Positions 50,755 through 59,114 are shown, counted from the first letter of the stretch. The stretch is 64,000 nt of DNA from Rhodoplanes sp. Z2-YC6860 (GCF_001579845.1 NZ_CP007440.1:5354029-5418028), one strand, 5' to 3'. Notes: a model not told the origin generated them from the sequence alone. A program made the numbers and translations.

Positions 50755-51417
50755 ATGACCAGGTTTGGTTTCGCGGGACTCATGGTTCTTGGAGTCGCCC
50801 TGGCGTGTCACCAGTCCCCGGCCAACGCGCAGTCCGATGGCGCCCGTTCGGATGAAACTGCCAACCAGGGAAGTGCCGCGGAGCGCAAGGTCAGGGTCGT
50901 TCTGCCCAGCCCCTACAAGCAGGCCGACATAAAGCCGGCCAAGCCCGTCCAACCGGCCGTTTCGACGCCGGCCGCGCAGAAAGCCGCTTCAACTCCGTCG
51001 GTAATCAAACCGGTCGCCACAACCCCGCCCCAGGTCGCAAAACCGGTCATCCCGGTTGGCGAAAGCCCAAGCACGAAAGCGCCTACGCCCGGCCAGGCGG
51101 TCCAGGCTTCGACAAACGCTGCCCCGGCGGAGCCTCAAGCCGGCAGCGCTTTGCGCAAGCCCTCGAAGCCGGTCAACCTACCGACCGAGAAGCAGGTCAA
51201 CGCACCGAGCGAAGATCAGGCAACCGGCGAGCACGATTTGAACCTCGCTTCGCTGGCCGATTTGAACAGTTTGGGCGGCGGGATGATTGGACGGGCCATC
51301 ATCGCGGGCCGGCCTTACCATTCGCCCGACGAGTTGGTCACGCGGCGCATTCTCTCCCGAGCCACCTACTCGCTCATCAGAACACACATTAGCGTCCGGT
51401 CTTCGGCCCGGTATTGA
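50755..51417 (+). CDS. Secreted Pro/Ala-rich protein with ComEA-like helix-hairpin-helix
   Basis: 220 residues from MTRFGFAGLMVLGVALAC, signal peptide of about 25. A 120-residue Pro/Ala/Lys-rich linker (AKPVQPAVSTPAAQKA) leads to a C-terminal helix-hairpin-helix DLNLASLADLNSLGGGMIGR and HSPDELVTRRILSRATY. The domain binds DNA in ComEA-type competence proteins; here it would be exported on a long flexible arm. A hairpin follows the stop codon. Confidence 0.87.
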   Translation: MTRFGFAGLMVLGVALACHQSPANAQSDGARSDETANQGSAAERKVRVVLPSPYKQADIKPAKPVQPAVSTPAAQKAASTPSVIKPVATTPPQVAKPVIPVGESPSTKAPTPGQAVQASTNAAPAEPQAGSALRKPSKPVNLPTEKQVNAPSEDQATGEHDLNLASLADLNSLGGGMIGRAIIAGRPYHSPDELVTRRILSRATYSLIRTHISVRSSARY

Positions 51418-51433
51418 TCGGCGCCAAGGTCCT

Positions 51434-51466
51434 GACGCCGAGCGCCGGAGCCACATTGGCTCGGCG
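51434..51466 (+). terminator. Hairpin after the ComEA-like gene
   Basis: ACGCCGAGC / GCTCGGCGT, 9-bp stem, 16 bases after the stop. No T tract, so termination would be Rho-dependent or the hairpin protects the 3' end. Confidence 0.55.
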
Positions 51467-51554
51467 TTGCAACAAGCCCGGCAACTCACGGCAGGGTCTT
51501 TTGTCCTGGCACGTCAGTTGCTTTGCATCGCCTGTTCTCTCCGAAGAACATCTC

Positions 51555-51615
51555 TGGCGAAGTGAAGCACCTCTCGACCAGCACCTCAGCCCCGCTTCGG
51601 CGGGGCATTTATTTT
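51555..51615 (+). ncRNA. Hairpin RNA candidate, family copy B, with terminator
   Basis: GAAGTGAAGCACCT (51560-51573, identical to 49549-49562), then ACCAGCACCTCA and a perfect terminator GCCCCGC-TTCG-GCGGGGC (51589-51606) with ATTTATTTT. Confidence 0.5.
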
Positions 51616-51683
51616 CCCTGTGTCTGGCGGGTTCGTTTGACCCATTCTCGTCACGATCGGCCGCATAAAGGGTCTCGGGCTGC

Positions 51684-51752
51684 GGTGAATCACTCATGCC
51701 CCCAGCGAGGCCCGGATCCCCGCCGGACGATGGGCCTCGCTGGACCCTTTAA
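51684..51752 (+). ncRNA. Hairpin RNA candidate, family copy C
   Basis: GTGAATCACTCATGCCCCCAG (leader related to copy A, 51685 on) and a 12-bp perfect stem CCAGCGAGGCCC / GGGCCTCGCTGG (51702-51713 with 51732-51743) followed by ACCCTTTAAAT. No open frame coincides. Confidence 0.5.
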
Positions 51753-51987
51753 ATCGGAAGTTCTCCTCGAGAACTTCGACCCTTTCCCTCGCTTCACCCA
51801 GGGCTTGCATCGCGCCGCCGAAGTTTTTCCACCGCTGGCATGAGTTCCATGTGGACCAGTCACCGGCACCTCTCCGAGCATGGTAGTCTCGACCGGACCG
51901 CTTTGATGGCTCGCAGCCGGCGGCAAACGGGTGAGCGTTGGAACCCGCGAATTGTGAAAATTTGTTTCTTATGGGGGACGTGAAGAA

Positions 51988-52218
51988 ATGCACAGAATTT
52001 CAATCGCAGCCGTGATCGCGGTGCTGTCGACGCAGTGTTACGCGCAGGGTGGGCCAAACGACGGTCAGTGCGAACAAGTGCGTTCCGCCATCGCGCAATA
52101 TGGCCTGCAGGCCGCACGCAAGCACGCCATGGCGAATTACGGCCTGTCGGCCGAGGATCTCCGCCGGGTTGAGCAGGAATGCGGCATCGGTGGCCGCAGC
52201 CGGCGAAGCAGCCGATAA
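51988..52218 (+). CDS. Small secreted protein
   Basis: 76 residues. Signal peptide of about 19 (MHRISIAAVIAVLSTQCYAQ), then QCEQVRSAIAQYGLQAARKH and a later ECGIG, giving a two-Cys helical mature protein; C-terminus Arg/Ser-rich. The pattern QVRxAxAQYGxxAARxHA recurs in many rhizobial exported proteins. Confidence 0.82.
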   Translation: MHRISIAAVIAVLSTQCYAQGGPNDGQCEQVRSAIAQYGLQAARKHAMANYGLSAEDLRRVEQECGIGGRSRRSSR

Positions 52219-52307
52219 GGCCCCAATCGAACTAGAAGACGCCCACGAGACGGCGAGCACGCGCCGTTACCGCGCAGCGTCCAAGCGGATGACGCCAGTC
52301 GGCCCGT

Positions 52308-53306
52308 TCAACGATAGATCTGATCGAAGATGCCTTCGGGCGCGAAGTGCTTCGGCGTCACCCTCTGCCAGCCGCCGAACACCGGATCGTCGATGGTCAG
52401 AAACCTGATCGACGGAAAGCGTTTCAAGTCCTGCGGATCGGCAAGCGCAGGCTCGGCTGGGCGATAGTAGTTCTTGGCGATCAGCTTCTGGGCCAGGGGG
52501 CTGTAGAGATACTCGAGATACGCCTGAGCAACCTTGGTGGTGCCCTTCGCCTCCGTGTTGCCCGGCACCAGAGCCACGGACGGTTCGGCCTTGATCGAGA
52601 GCGGCGGGACGACGATGTCGAACTTGTCCGGCCCGAGCTCGTTGATGGCGATAAACGCCTCGTTTTCCCAGGATAGCAGCACATCGCCCATGCCGCGCCG
52701 CGCAAAAGTCACCGAGGCTCCGCGTGCGCCCGCATCGAGCATCGGAACGTTTCGGTAAAGCGCGGCAACGAACTCCTTCATCCTCGCTTCGTCGCCGTTG
52801 AAACGCTCCGCCGCGTAGCCCCAGGCCGCGAGATAAGCCCATTTCGCGCCGCCAGAGGTTTTCGGATTGGGCGCGACGATTTTCACGCCGGGCAGCAAAA
52901 GATCATCCCAATCCTTCAGATGTTTGGGATTGCCCTTGCGAACCAGGAAAACGATCGTCGACGTGTAGGGCGTCGAGCGGTGCGGCAGCAGGCCGCGCCA
53001 GTCCGGCGGAATCTTCTTGGTCGCCTTGGCAATGGCATCGATGTCGCCCTCGGACGCAAGCGTCACCACGTCTGCCTTCATGCCGTCGATCACGGCGCGC
53101 GCCTGCGCGCCAGATCCTCCGTGCGACTGCTGGATCGTCAGCGTCTCGCCCGACTGCCGCTGCCAGTATTTGACGAATTCGATGTTGTAGGCGCGATAAA
53201 GCTCGCGGGTCGGATCGTAGGATACGTTGAGCAGATTGCCGCTCTGGGCGTGAGCACCCGCGGCCAACGAGACGGAAAGAACCAAGCTCGCAATCGACTT
53301 GCGCAT
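52308..53306 (-). CDS. sbp: Sulfate ABC transporter substrate-binding protein
   Basis: 332 residues; ATG behind GAGAGAAG. Signal peptide ends AGAHAQ. The Sbp/CysP features are LLNVSYDPTRELYRAYN, IQQSHGGSGAQARAVIDGM, APNPKTSGGAKWAYLAAWGY and LLSWENEA. It should bind sulfate or thiosulfate in the periplasm. No cysTWA genes are on this side of the window, so it is an orphan. Confidence 0.93.
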   Translation of the reverse strand: MRKSIASLVLSVSLAAGAHAQSGNLLNVSYDPTRELYRAYNIEFVKYWQRQSGETLTIQQSHGGSGAQARAVIDGMKADVVTLASEGDIDAIAKATKKIPPDWRGLLPHRSTPYTSTIVFLVRKGNPKHLKDWDDLLLPGVKIVAPNPKTSGGAKWAYLAAWGYAAERFNGDEARMKEFVAALYRNVPMLDAGARGASVTFARRGMGDVLLSWENEAFIAINELGPDKFDIVVPPLSIKAEPSVALVPGNTEAKGTTKVAQAYLEYLYSPLAQKLIAKNYYRPAEPALADPQDLKRFPSIRFLTIDDPVFGGWQRVTPKHFAPEGIFDQIYR

Positions 53307-53600
53307 CGGCTTCTCTCTACCGCTTCCACCTGATGCCCGCCAAGGCAACAGGAGCCGATGGTAACGCAGCCGTTGTAAAAAAGCTTTGAATCCTCCGGCT
53401 GTTCGGACACGAGGCCGATTTCGGCACCCTTTTGCCGGCGGCCTGGCACGAGCGCGCCATGGCGATTGCGGAGCGGATGGCAGTTTTGCCGGCCATCGGC
53501 ATTCGCCCGCTCGATATTTCCGACGACCGTCGGCGCCGTTCATGGACAACTGCGCGCGAAACTGCTTGCAGATGAGCGGCCGAATCAAGATTCTGTCGCC
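53307..53600. other. Intergenic, no gene seen
   Basis: Divergent promoter region of sbp and the Nudix gene; no small gene or clear operator recognised. Confidence 0.5.
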
Positions 53601-54005
53601 ATGGTCAAGTCGGCAAAACTTGTCGCGGTTCAGAGGCGAGGCCGCCAGGTGCTGCTGGTGCGTCGTCGCAAGGACAAGCGCTGGATGTTTCCGGGCGGCA
53701 AGCGCAAGCCGCTTCTCAAGGAGTCCGCCAGGGCATGCTTGCGAAGGGAATTGCGGGAAGAACTGCCAAAGCTGAAAGTGGGGCGCTTCCGTCGATGGAA
53801 AAGCCTGAGCGGCAGGAATCGCTATTCCAGCCGCCCCATGAGCGATGCCGTGTTCCTTGCCAAAGCCGTGGGTTCGCTCCGCATCGGTGCGCCAAAGGAG
53901 ATCGATAGAGCGGCTTGGCGCAATCCCTGGAAAACACGACTGACGCCCACCTCGAAACACATTCGAGACAAGCTCGTTTCCACCGGGCACCTCAAGAAGC
54001 GGTAA
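53601..54005 (+). CDS. Nudix-like hydrolase
   Basis: 134 residues from MVKSAKLVAVQRRGRQVLLV. The Nudix helix is ESARACLRRELREELPKL, matching Ex7REUxEE, but the stretch between the conserved GG (FPGGKRKP) and the Glu is two residues longer than normal and the final Gly is replaced by Lys. Very basic protein (many Arg/Lys), suggesting an RNA- or polyphosphate-type substrate; this is inference. Confidence 0.82.
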   Translation: MVKSAKLVAVQRRGRQVLLVRRRKDKRWMFPGGKRKPLLKESARACLRRELREELPKLKVGRFRRWKSLSGRNRYSSRPMSDAVFLAKAVGSLRIGAPKEIDRAAWRNPWKTRLTPTSKHIRDKLVSTGHLKKR

Positions 54006-54138
54006 CGTCGACTCGGATTGCGCGCCTAGCGCGACTTCCAGAACGGCACGCCCGGCCGTTCAGAGCGCGGCTGAAAACCGACTGACACTCCAGCAACCAT
54101 GCACCACTTCGCTGCGGCGCTTGGCAGCTCCCTCTCTC

Positions 54139-54190
54139 CGCCTCATCCCTGAGGAGCGATCGAAAAGACCGCGTATCGAAGGATGAGGCG
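54139..54190. repeat. Intergenic palindromic repeat
   Basis: CGCCTCATCC and GGATGAGGCG enclose about 32 bases including TGAGGAGCGATCGAAA. An interspersed repeat of this look (CCTCATCCT...GGATGAGG) is common in Bradyrhizobium-like genomes. Confidence 0.7.
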
Positions 54191-54319
54191 GTCCCCGGTG
54201 TTGGATGTCCGGGCAGCTGTGTTCTTTACGATGCATTGCATCGCAGCCAGGTGTAAGCGGGCTGCGCCAGCTAATGGCAATGCTCCTCAGAACAAAGCCG
54301 GGAGAGAAAACGGCGCTCC

Positions 54320-54496
54320 CTACCCCAACGCCATCGCCTGGATCACCGGCAGATCGGGCGTGTAGGTCGACGCGGCAACAGCCGCGCAAAACAGCAGCCC
54401 CACCAGCGACCATAGAGCGACAGTCAGAAGATCGGCCGGAATGCGCCTCGGCCGCGGGGTCGATGAAGCGAAGCGATAGTCCGAAATCGACGTCAT
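54320..54496 (-). CDS. Small membrane protein (58 aa)
   Basis: MTSISDYRFASSTPRPRRIP then one membrane segment (LTVALWSLVGLLFCAAVAAS) and a short tail. ATG behind GAGG; an in-frame GTG three codons earlier is possible. Confidence 0.65.
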   Translation of the reverse strand: MTSISDYRFASSTPRPRRIPADLLTVALWSLVGLLFCAAVAASTYTPDLPVIQAMALG

Positions 54497-54604
54497 AACG
54501 GACACCTCATTCCAACGCCCTTCTGCCCGACGACGACGTTACGCCTAAAGAATCCATTCGCAACATCAATGTTTTTATGGAAATGATAAGGGGGGATTAT
54601 CGTC

Positions 54605-55552
54605 ATGCGGGCGCTCAACCTCGACCAGCTCAGGGCCTTCGCCGAAGTCATCCGCCACGGCAGCTTCACGGCTGCCGCGAAGGCGCTGAACCTCTCGCAG
54701 CCTGCCGTGACGCATCAGGTGCAGGAGCTTGAGCGCCGCTTCAAGGTCGCATTGGTGGAGCGGATCGGAAAGCGCGCCTATCTCACGCAGGCCGGCGAAG
54801 CGCTGCTCGAGCACACCCGCCACCTCCTCGACGAGAGCGAGCGCACGCTCGTCGACATGCGCAAGTTCGACGACGGCTGGCTCGGCCGCGTCCGCATCGG
54901 CACCAGCATGACGGTGCTGATGTATGTGCTGCCGCCGCTCTTGCGCCAGCTCAAGACCAGACATCCGCAGCTCGAGCTGACGCTGAAGGCAGGCGTCACA
55001 TCGGGCACGCTGCAGATGCTCAAGACCGGCCAGCTCGATCTTGGGCTTTGCGCGATCCCCATCAACGATCCGGCGTTCACCGTCACGCCGCTGTTCGACG
55101 ACGAGCTCTACGCGATCTTCCCGACCGCGCAGCAGGACCCGACGCTGAAGGATCTGCCGCGGCAGGCCACGCCGGCCTTCATGGCAAAGTGCCCGTTGAT
55201 TTTAGGCACCGAGCATGCGGCGCTGCGCCGGACCATCGTCGAATGGCTGCAAAAGGCAGGCCCCGCGCCCAAGCCGATCATGGAATTCGACAATGTCGAA
55301 GCCATGAAGAGCATGGTGGCGGTCGGGCTCGGCACCTCGATCGTGCCGGGGCTTTCGCTCGGCTCCGGGCACGTGCCGACCGACAACATCCGTGCCTTGC
55401 CGCTGAACCCGCGCGCCAAGCGGCGTGTGGGCCTGGTTCAACTCAAGGGCAGCCGCAGCACCGAAGGCGTGAGGCTGGTCGCGGCGGCGCTCAAAAGCCT
55501 CGATGTCGGCAAGCAGGTGCGCGAGGCTGTGAATGCACTGAAGGGAGGCTGA
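54605..55552 (+). CDS. LysR family transcriptional regulator
   Basis: 315 residues, ATG behind AAGGGGGG. N-terminal helix-turn-helix LDQLRAFAEVIRHGSFTAAA and LSQPAVTHQVQELERR; effector domain from about 90 to 300. Target genes not obvious since the flanks are a small membrane protein and an unrelated operon. A long terminator follows. Confidence 0.94.
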   Translation: MRALNLDQLRAFAEVIRHGSFTAAAKALNLSQPAVTHQVQELERRFKVALVERIGKRAYLTQAGEALLEHTRHLLDESERTLVDMRKFDDGWLGRVRIGTSMTVLMYVLPPLLRQLKTRHPQLELTLKAGVTSGTLQMLKTGQLDLGLCAIPINDPAFTVTPLFDDELYAIFPTAQQDPTLKDLPRQATPAFMAKCPLILGTEHAALRRTIVEWLQKAGPAPKPIMEFDNVEAMKSMVAVGLGTSIVPGLSLGSGHVPTDNIRALPLNPRAKRRVGLVQLKGSRSTEGVRLVAAALKSLDVGKQVREAVNALKGG

Positions 55553-55560
55553 TCCCCAAA

Positions 55561-55599
55561 AGCAGCGCCCCGTCTCAGCGGAGACGGGCGCTGCTTTGT
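55561..55599 (+). terminator. Terminator of the LysR gene
   Basis: AGCAGCGCCCCGTCTC paired to GAGACGGGCGCTGCT with a four-base loop and one bulge, then TTTGTT. Confidence 0.9.
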
Positions 55600-55619
55600 T
55601 GGTCGCATGTTGTGGACGT

Positions 55620-55694
55620 TCAAACCACGTGCAGCAACATCAGCAACAGGATCAACGTGATTGGCATTCCTAGCAGCCATAGAATGACGGGCAT
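55620..55694 (-). CDS. Micro-protein, one membrane helix (24 aa)
   Basis: MPVILWLLGMPITLILLLML then LHVV; almost the whole protein is one helix. ATG behind a perfect AGGAGG at six bases. It is 17 bases downstream of the 282-aa membrane protein and shares its EcfG promoter. Confidence 0.75.
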   Translation of the reverse strand: MPVILWLLGMPITLILLLMLLHVV

Positions 55695-55711
55695 CTTCGC
55701 CTCCTGAATGT

Positions 55712-56560
55712 TTAATGGGTTCGCGTGAGAGTGTTGCGCCAGCCCGGCTCCCACCAGCGTGAATCGCGCAGGACACCGCCTTCCACCGCACCCAGCATCG
55801 CGAACACCGCGCCTGCGAGCATCGCGGCGGCGAGCCACAGGGCGAAATGAGCGGCGGCTTTGCGGGCCTTGTCGGTCGCCTCCTTGACTTCGTTGAGCGC
55901 CTGATCAGCGCGCTGCTCGGCGTCGGCCTGGTTCAGGCCGGTCCGTGCGGCGATCACGCGGGCCATGTAGGTCCGTGTGGCCGGCGAGAGTTTGCCTTCG
56001 CGCAAGCCCGTTGCCGCCGCGCGCTTCATTTCGTCACGGAAGTTCGGATTGTCGAGACGAGCCGGAGAACTCGCCGATGCGTCTGGGCGCAGCATCGCAT
56101 CGACCAGAAGATCGGAGGGATCGCTTGGCGCAACAGCGGAGACCGCAGGCGCGACGCCGGGCGCCGCCCCCGCCACCAGATGCGTGATGGCGCCGCCCAG
56201 CACGCCGATGCTGAACACTGTCGCCAGGGCCCAGGCGACGAAACCATGCGCCGTGTCCCTGAAATAAACCTCGTTGTCGTTCAGTAGTGCCCAACGGGAG
56301 CGGAGACGGCCCGCCAGATAACCTCCGACGGTGGAGGACAGCATGGCGACGGCAATCATGAAGAGACCGGCGCCCACGCTGAACGTGGAAGCCGAAACGC
56401 CCTGGTCGCTCCAGGGCGACACGACGCTCAAGCCAAGGCCAACGCCGAGCGCCAGCAAAAGAAGTGTCATCGCCGCCGACGCAACGGCTCCGGCGATCAC
56501 TGCGCCCCAGGACAAGGTGGTTGCGTCTGCGGCGATATCGGTCTCGACAACGGGTGCCAT
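55712..56560 (-). CDS. Multi-helix membrane protein with EcfG promoter
   Basis: 282 residues from MAPVVETDIAADATTLSWG. Hydrophobic stretches at about 18-48, 68-92, 112-140 and near the C-terminus (LWLAAAMLAGAVFAMLGAVE). The middle (residues 145-235) is soluble and helical. It matches a family of uncharacterised rhizobial membrane proteins with GAxxAGAxxAxAMxLLL repeats. Stress-linked by promoter. Confidence 0.8.
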   Translation of the reverse strand: MAPVVETDIAADATTLSWGAVIAGAVASAAMTLLLLALGVGLGLSVVSPWSDQGVSASTFSVGAGLFMIAVAMLSSTVGGYLAGRLRSRWALLNDNEVYFRDTAHGFVAWALATVFSIGVLGGAITHLVAGAAPGVAPAVSAVAPSDPSDLLVDAMLRPDASASSPARLDNPNFRDEMKRAAATGLREGKLSPATRTYMARVIAARTGLNQADAEQRADQALNEVKEATDKARKAAAHFALWLAAAMLAGAVFAMLGAVEGGVLRDSRWWEPGWRNTLTRTH

Positions 56561-56594
56561 GGTCTCATCTCGTTTGAACCCAGATGGAACCAAT

Positions 56595-56619
56595 AACGCG
56601 ACGCTGCTGTGCATGTTCC
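56595..56619 (-). promoter_or_regulatory. Sigma EcfG (general stress) promoter
   Basis: Minus strand GGAAC, 16 bases, CGTT, exact, 35 bases before the membrane protein start. Confidence 0.8.
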
Positions 56620-56704
56620 CTCACCGCAATGATCTTGTGTAGCGCGTGCGTTTCAGGGCTGCGCTTCAAGAGCTGCGGCGATGCACGCGCCCGATCGGCT
56701 TGCT

Positions 56705-57013
56705 TCAATGACTGTCGGTCCGGCCGAGCATGTCCGCGAGCTGTCCGAGCAGCGCCGCGATAACCTCGCGCCCGCGCGGCGTCGCAAGCGAGCGCGAGGG
56801 ACGGTTTACGCGGTTCACGCGGATCAGCCGGCGCGCCACCAGCGCGCGCAAGGTCTCTGTCTCGCTGATGCGAACGCCCCGCTCGCCGGATGCATGAGCA
56901 ACCAACAACGACACCATCGGACGCGTCAGTTGAACTCCGTCAACGACGGTCACTCCCTTCAACACCTTGGCCCGCACGCACTCCCCCACCCCTTGAGGCA
57001 ACGGTATCGACAA
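56705..57013 (-). CDS. Small protein with winged-helix-like pattern
   Basis: About 102 residues with a TTG start; a later GTG is possible. TLRALVARRLIRVN and LATPRGREVIAALLGQLADM resemble the wing and last helix of winged-helix regulators. No second motif, so the call is tentative. Confidence 0.55.
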   Translation of the reverse strand: MSIPLPQGVGECVRAKVLKGVTVVDGVQLTRPMVSLLVAHASGERGVRISETETLRALVARRLIRVNRVNRPSRSLATPRGREVIAALLGQLADMLGRTDSH

Positions 57014-57209
57014 TTGGCGCGGTGATGATCAAGGGGTGCCGGAGCGAAAACCGGCAAGCGTGACACATTTGCAATGCCTGGGTGACACATCCGCAAGACC
57101 CGGAAGCCTTATGAGGAGCGGACTTCGAGCTGTGTTCGATACAGGACATGGGAGGAACGTTGCGCGCTGCCATGTGTTCTCGCTGCGAAAAGCGAGGGAC
57201 GACAAGCAC

Positions 57210-57395
57210 ATGCCGAGACTGCTAGACCAGAACGAACGCAAGGAACGCAAGACGAAGCAGCAGGAAGAAGCCCGATCGGCTCGGGCGGAGTACCGCAACC
57301 AGCAACTCGACATCCGTGAGCGCACCGCCCGCCTGCGCGCGCTGCGCCTGGCCAGGCAGACCGATCGCAAAGGCGGCGCGCAACGGAACGCCTGA
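57210..57395 (+). CDS. Small charged helical protein
   Basis: 61 residues from MPRLLDQNERKERKTKQQEE. Highly charged, one long helix with many Arg/Lys/Glu. Similar short proteins are common in rhizobia. A near-EcfG site (GGAAC-N16-TGTT) lies at 57154-57178. Confidence 0.75.
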   Translation: MPRLLDQNERKERKTKQQEEARSARAEYRNQQLDIRERTARLRALRLARQTDRKGGAQRNA

Positions 57396-57424
57396 GGGTA
57401 AGTCAGGGAGTCCGCTCGCGGCGG

Positions 57425-57532
57425 CTAGATTTGCGCGTAGGCCGTGAACACGAGCAGCAACGACAGCGCGGCGACGATCGCCATGATACGGGCTACCCGG
57501 CGCTCGGATGCGATGGCCGCTTCGTTCAACAT
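57425..57532 (-). CDS. Micro-protein with one membrane segment (35 aa)
   Basis: MLNEAAIASERRVARIM then AIVAALSLLLVFTAYA. One predicted helix after a basic stretch. Ribosome site moderate (GGTGAAC). Confidence 0.5.
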   Translation of the reverse strand: MLNEAAIASERRVARIMAIVAALSLLLVFTAYAQI

Positions 57533-57629
57533 CGGTGTTCACCACTCAAGAATGATCGTCATGAAAGTCAGCCGGACGAAAGCTTGAGGCCGCCTGGTCC
57601 GGCGGCGGCCCCCAGCTTGACGTCAGACG

Positions 57630-57884
57630 CTAGAAATCGGTCCAGGCGTCGCCACGCCAATAGCCGCGGCCTTCGTGTTCACGCCACGAGTACTTCTCCT
57701 TGGGTCCCCATTTCCAGCTGTCCTCGTGGATCGTCACGTGAGCACTCGGCGGATAGGCATATCGTTCCTTGGCGTGCCAGCAGACGCTGCCCGAGCACAC
57801 GATCGCCGCCGACGCCGACGTTGCGAGCGCGAACAGCGCGGCGGCGCTCACGCCAGTCCCGACGATCAGATTTCGAAGCTTCAT
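57630..57884 (-). CDS. Small secreted protein
   Basis: 84 residues; ATG behind AGAGGTG. Signal peptide of about 26 (AALFALATSASAA). Mature part has one Cys pair (VCSGSVCW) and an aromatic pattern ERYAYPPSAHVTIHEDSWKW and RGYWRGDAW known from many Bradyrhizobium exported proteins. Under an exact EcfG promoter. Confidence 0.85.
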   Translation of the reverse strand: MKLRNLIVGTGVSAAALFALATSASAAIVCSGSVCWHAKERYAYPPSAHVTIHEDSWKWGPKEKYSWREHEGRGYWRGDAWTDF

Positions 57885-57918
57885 GGTTCACCTCTGGTTT
57901 TGCCCAGACCTGATCGTC

Positions 57919-57943
57919 AACGGAGCTGGCTAGTCGAGGTTCC
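57919..57943 (-). promoter_or_regulatory. Sigma EcfG (general stress) promoter
   Basis: Minus strand GGAAC, 16 bases, CGTT, exact, 35 bases before the secreted protein start. Confidence 0.8.
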
Positions 57944-58032
57944 GAACACACAAACGCTGACTGGTGAAATGATCGCCGGGCATCGCGCTACGCCAGCGCG
58001 GAACCTCCCCCGGCTCCCTCGGTTGCCGTGGC

Positions 58033-58158
58033 ATGGACGCGATCTTGGGATTTGTCTTCGGCATTGGCGGGATCGGCTTGCTCGCCGCGATCGCGGCATT
58101 CCTGATTGGCTGGTACGTCATCGCAACCAGAGCCAAGAAGCTGAAAGAAACCACCTAG
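58033..58158 (+). CDS. Micro-protein with one membrane segment (41 aa)
   Basis: MDAILGFVFGIGGIGLLAAI, then AAFLIGWYVIATRAKK. One or two short helices. A near-EcfG site (GGAAC-N16-GGTT) starts at 58000 and ends nine bases before the ATG, and there is no ribosome site, so it may also be leaderless. Confidence 0.55.
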   Translation: MDAILGFVFGIGGIGLLAAIAAFLIGWYVIATRAKKLKETT

Positions 58159-58173
58159 CGGGGGATCAAGACG

Positions 58174-58404
58174 ATGTTCTGGTTGCCGTCAATGATGCTT
58201 GATGCGGGCGTGGTGATCTCGAAACGCCTGCGCATTCTTTCCAAGGGTGGCAAGCGCGCGGCCCGCGAGAGCGGTCGCATGGTCACCGAGAAAATGATCG
58301 CCGCCGCGGAGGCGGGCCTGATCCTTGGCACCGGCGGCAGCACCACCAAGGTGATGAAAAACTGTCGCAAGCGCGTCCGCGCCAACGCGCGGCGCCTCAA
58401 GTAA
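58174..58404 (+). CDS. Small basic helical protein
   Basis: 76 residues; ATG behind GGGGGATC. RESGRMVTEKMIAAAEAGLI then GTGGSTTKVMKNCRKRVRAN. Mostly helical, strongly basic C-terminus, Gly/Ser hinge. It follows the micro-protein by 15 bases. No family recognised. Confidence 0.7.
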   Translation: MFWLPSMMLDAGVVISKRLRILSKGGKRAARESGRMVTEKMIAAAEAGLILGTGGSTTKVMKNCRKRVRANARRLK

Positions 58405-58444
58405 AGCCAGCACATCGCTCAGGCCTTCGGCTCACTTGCGCGCC

Positions 58445-58873
58445 CTAAGCCTCGGCGCCGTTCATCTCCGAGATGCCGCGCGCCTTGCGGTGCTCCTGCT
58501 GCTTGAGATTCTCGATAATCTCCTCGGACTCTTCCTCGATGCCCACCAGGTTATTCCGCGCTTTGTCCAGCGCGAGGATCAACTCGTCGAGCTTGACCTG
58601 CAGCGCGGCCGTGTCGCGGTTCTGCGTGTTCTGGATCAGGAACACCATCAGGAACGTGACGATGGTCGTGCTGGTGTTGATGACGAGTTGCCAAGTATCG
58701 CTGAAATGAAAGAACGGCCCGGTGACGGCCCACACCACGACGCTGCCCGTGGCAAGGAGGAACGTCGCCGGCTTGCCCGAAAGCTGCGCGGTCCGATTGG
58801 CGAACCACGAAAACCAGGAGCGGCCGCCCGACTGAGAGGCACCGATCTGGCTGACAGGCAGGCCCGCACGCAT
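58445..58873 (-). CDS. Low-affinity iron permease family protein
   Basis: 142 residues from MRAGLPVSQIGASQSGG. The family pattern is FATGSVVVWAVTGPFFHFSD, NTSTTIVTFLMVFLIQNTQN and DLDELILA-like helices. Two membrane segments, with a charged C-terminal coil. A possible role in iron uptake comes from fungal relatives; in bacteria it is not established. Confidence 0.88.
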   Translation of the reverse strand: MRAGLPVSQIGASQSGGRSWFSWFANRTAQLSGKPATFLLATGSVVVWAVTGPFFHFSDTWQLVINTSTTIVTFLMVFLIQNTQNRDTAALQVKLDELILALDKARNNLVGIEEESEEIIENLKQQEHRKARGISEMNGAEA

Positions 58874-58949
58874 ATTGTTGGTCCCTATAAAGTCGCCTGA
58901 TGAACCCAATGGCCGCGAGCGAGTTCCTTTGATCGAGACCGAGGACCGC

Positions 58950-59114
58950 ATGGCGCCGAAGAAAACCGACGCAACGACACCCTGCAGCAAGTGCGCAGGC
59001 ACGATGACCATCAACATGATCCAGCCTCTACCGATGGAGCCGGACTTCATGCAGCACACCTTCGTGTGCGCCGCCTGCGGCGAGGTCGCGAAGTTCAAGT
59101 TCAGGAAGGGCTGA
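58950..59114 (+). CDS. Small zinc-ribbon protein
   Basis: 54 residues; ATG behind GAGGA. TTPCSKCAGTMTINMIQPLP and TFVCAACGEVAKFKFRK give two CxxC pairs in a classic zinc-ribbon spacing. Divergent from the iron permease gene. Confidence 0.8.
   Translation: MAPKKTDATTPCSKCAGTMTINMIQPLPMEPDFMQHTFVCAACGEVAKFKFRKG

Noticed and set aside
57154-57178. Near-EcfG sites with TGTT or GGTT at 57154, 58000 and 58903
   Set aside because: One mismatch in the -10; mentioned in gene entries but not called as promoters.
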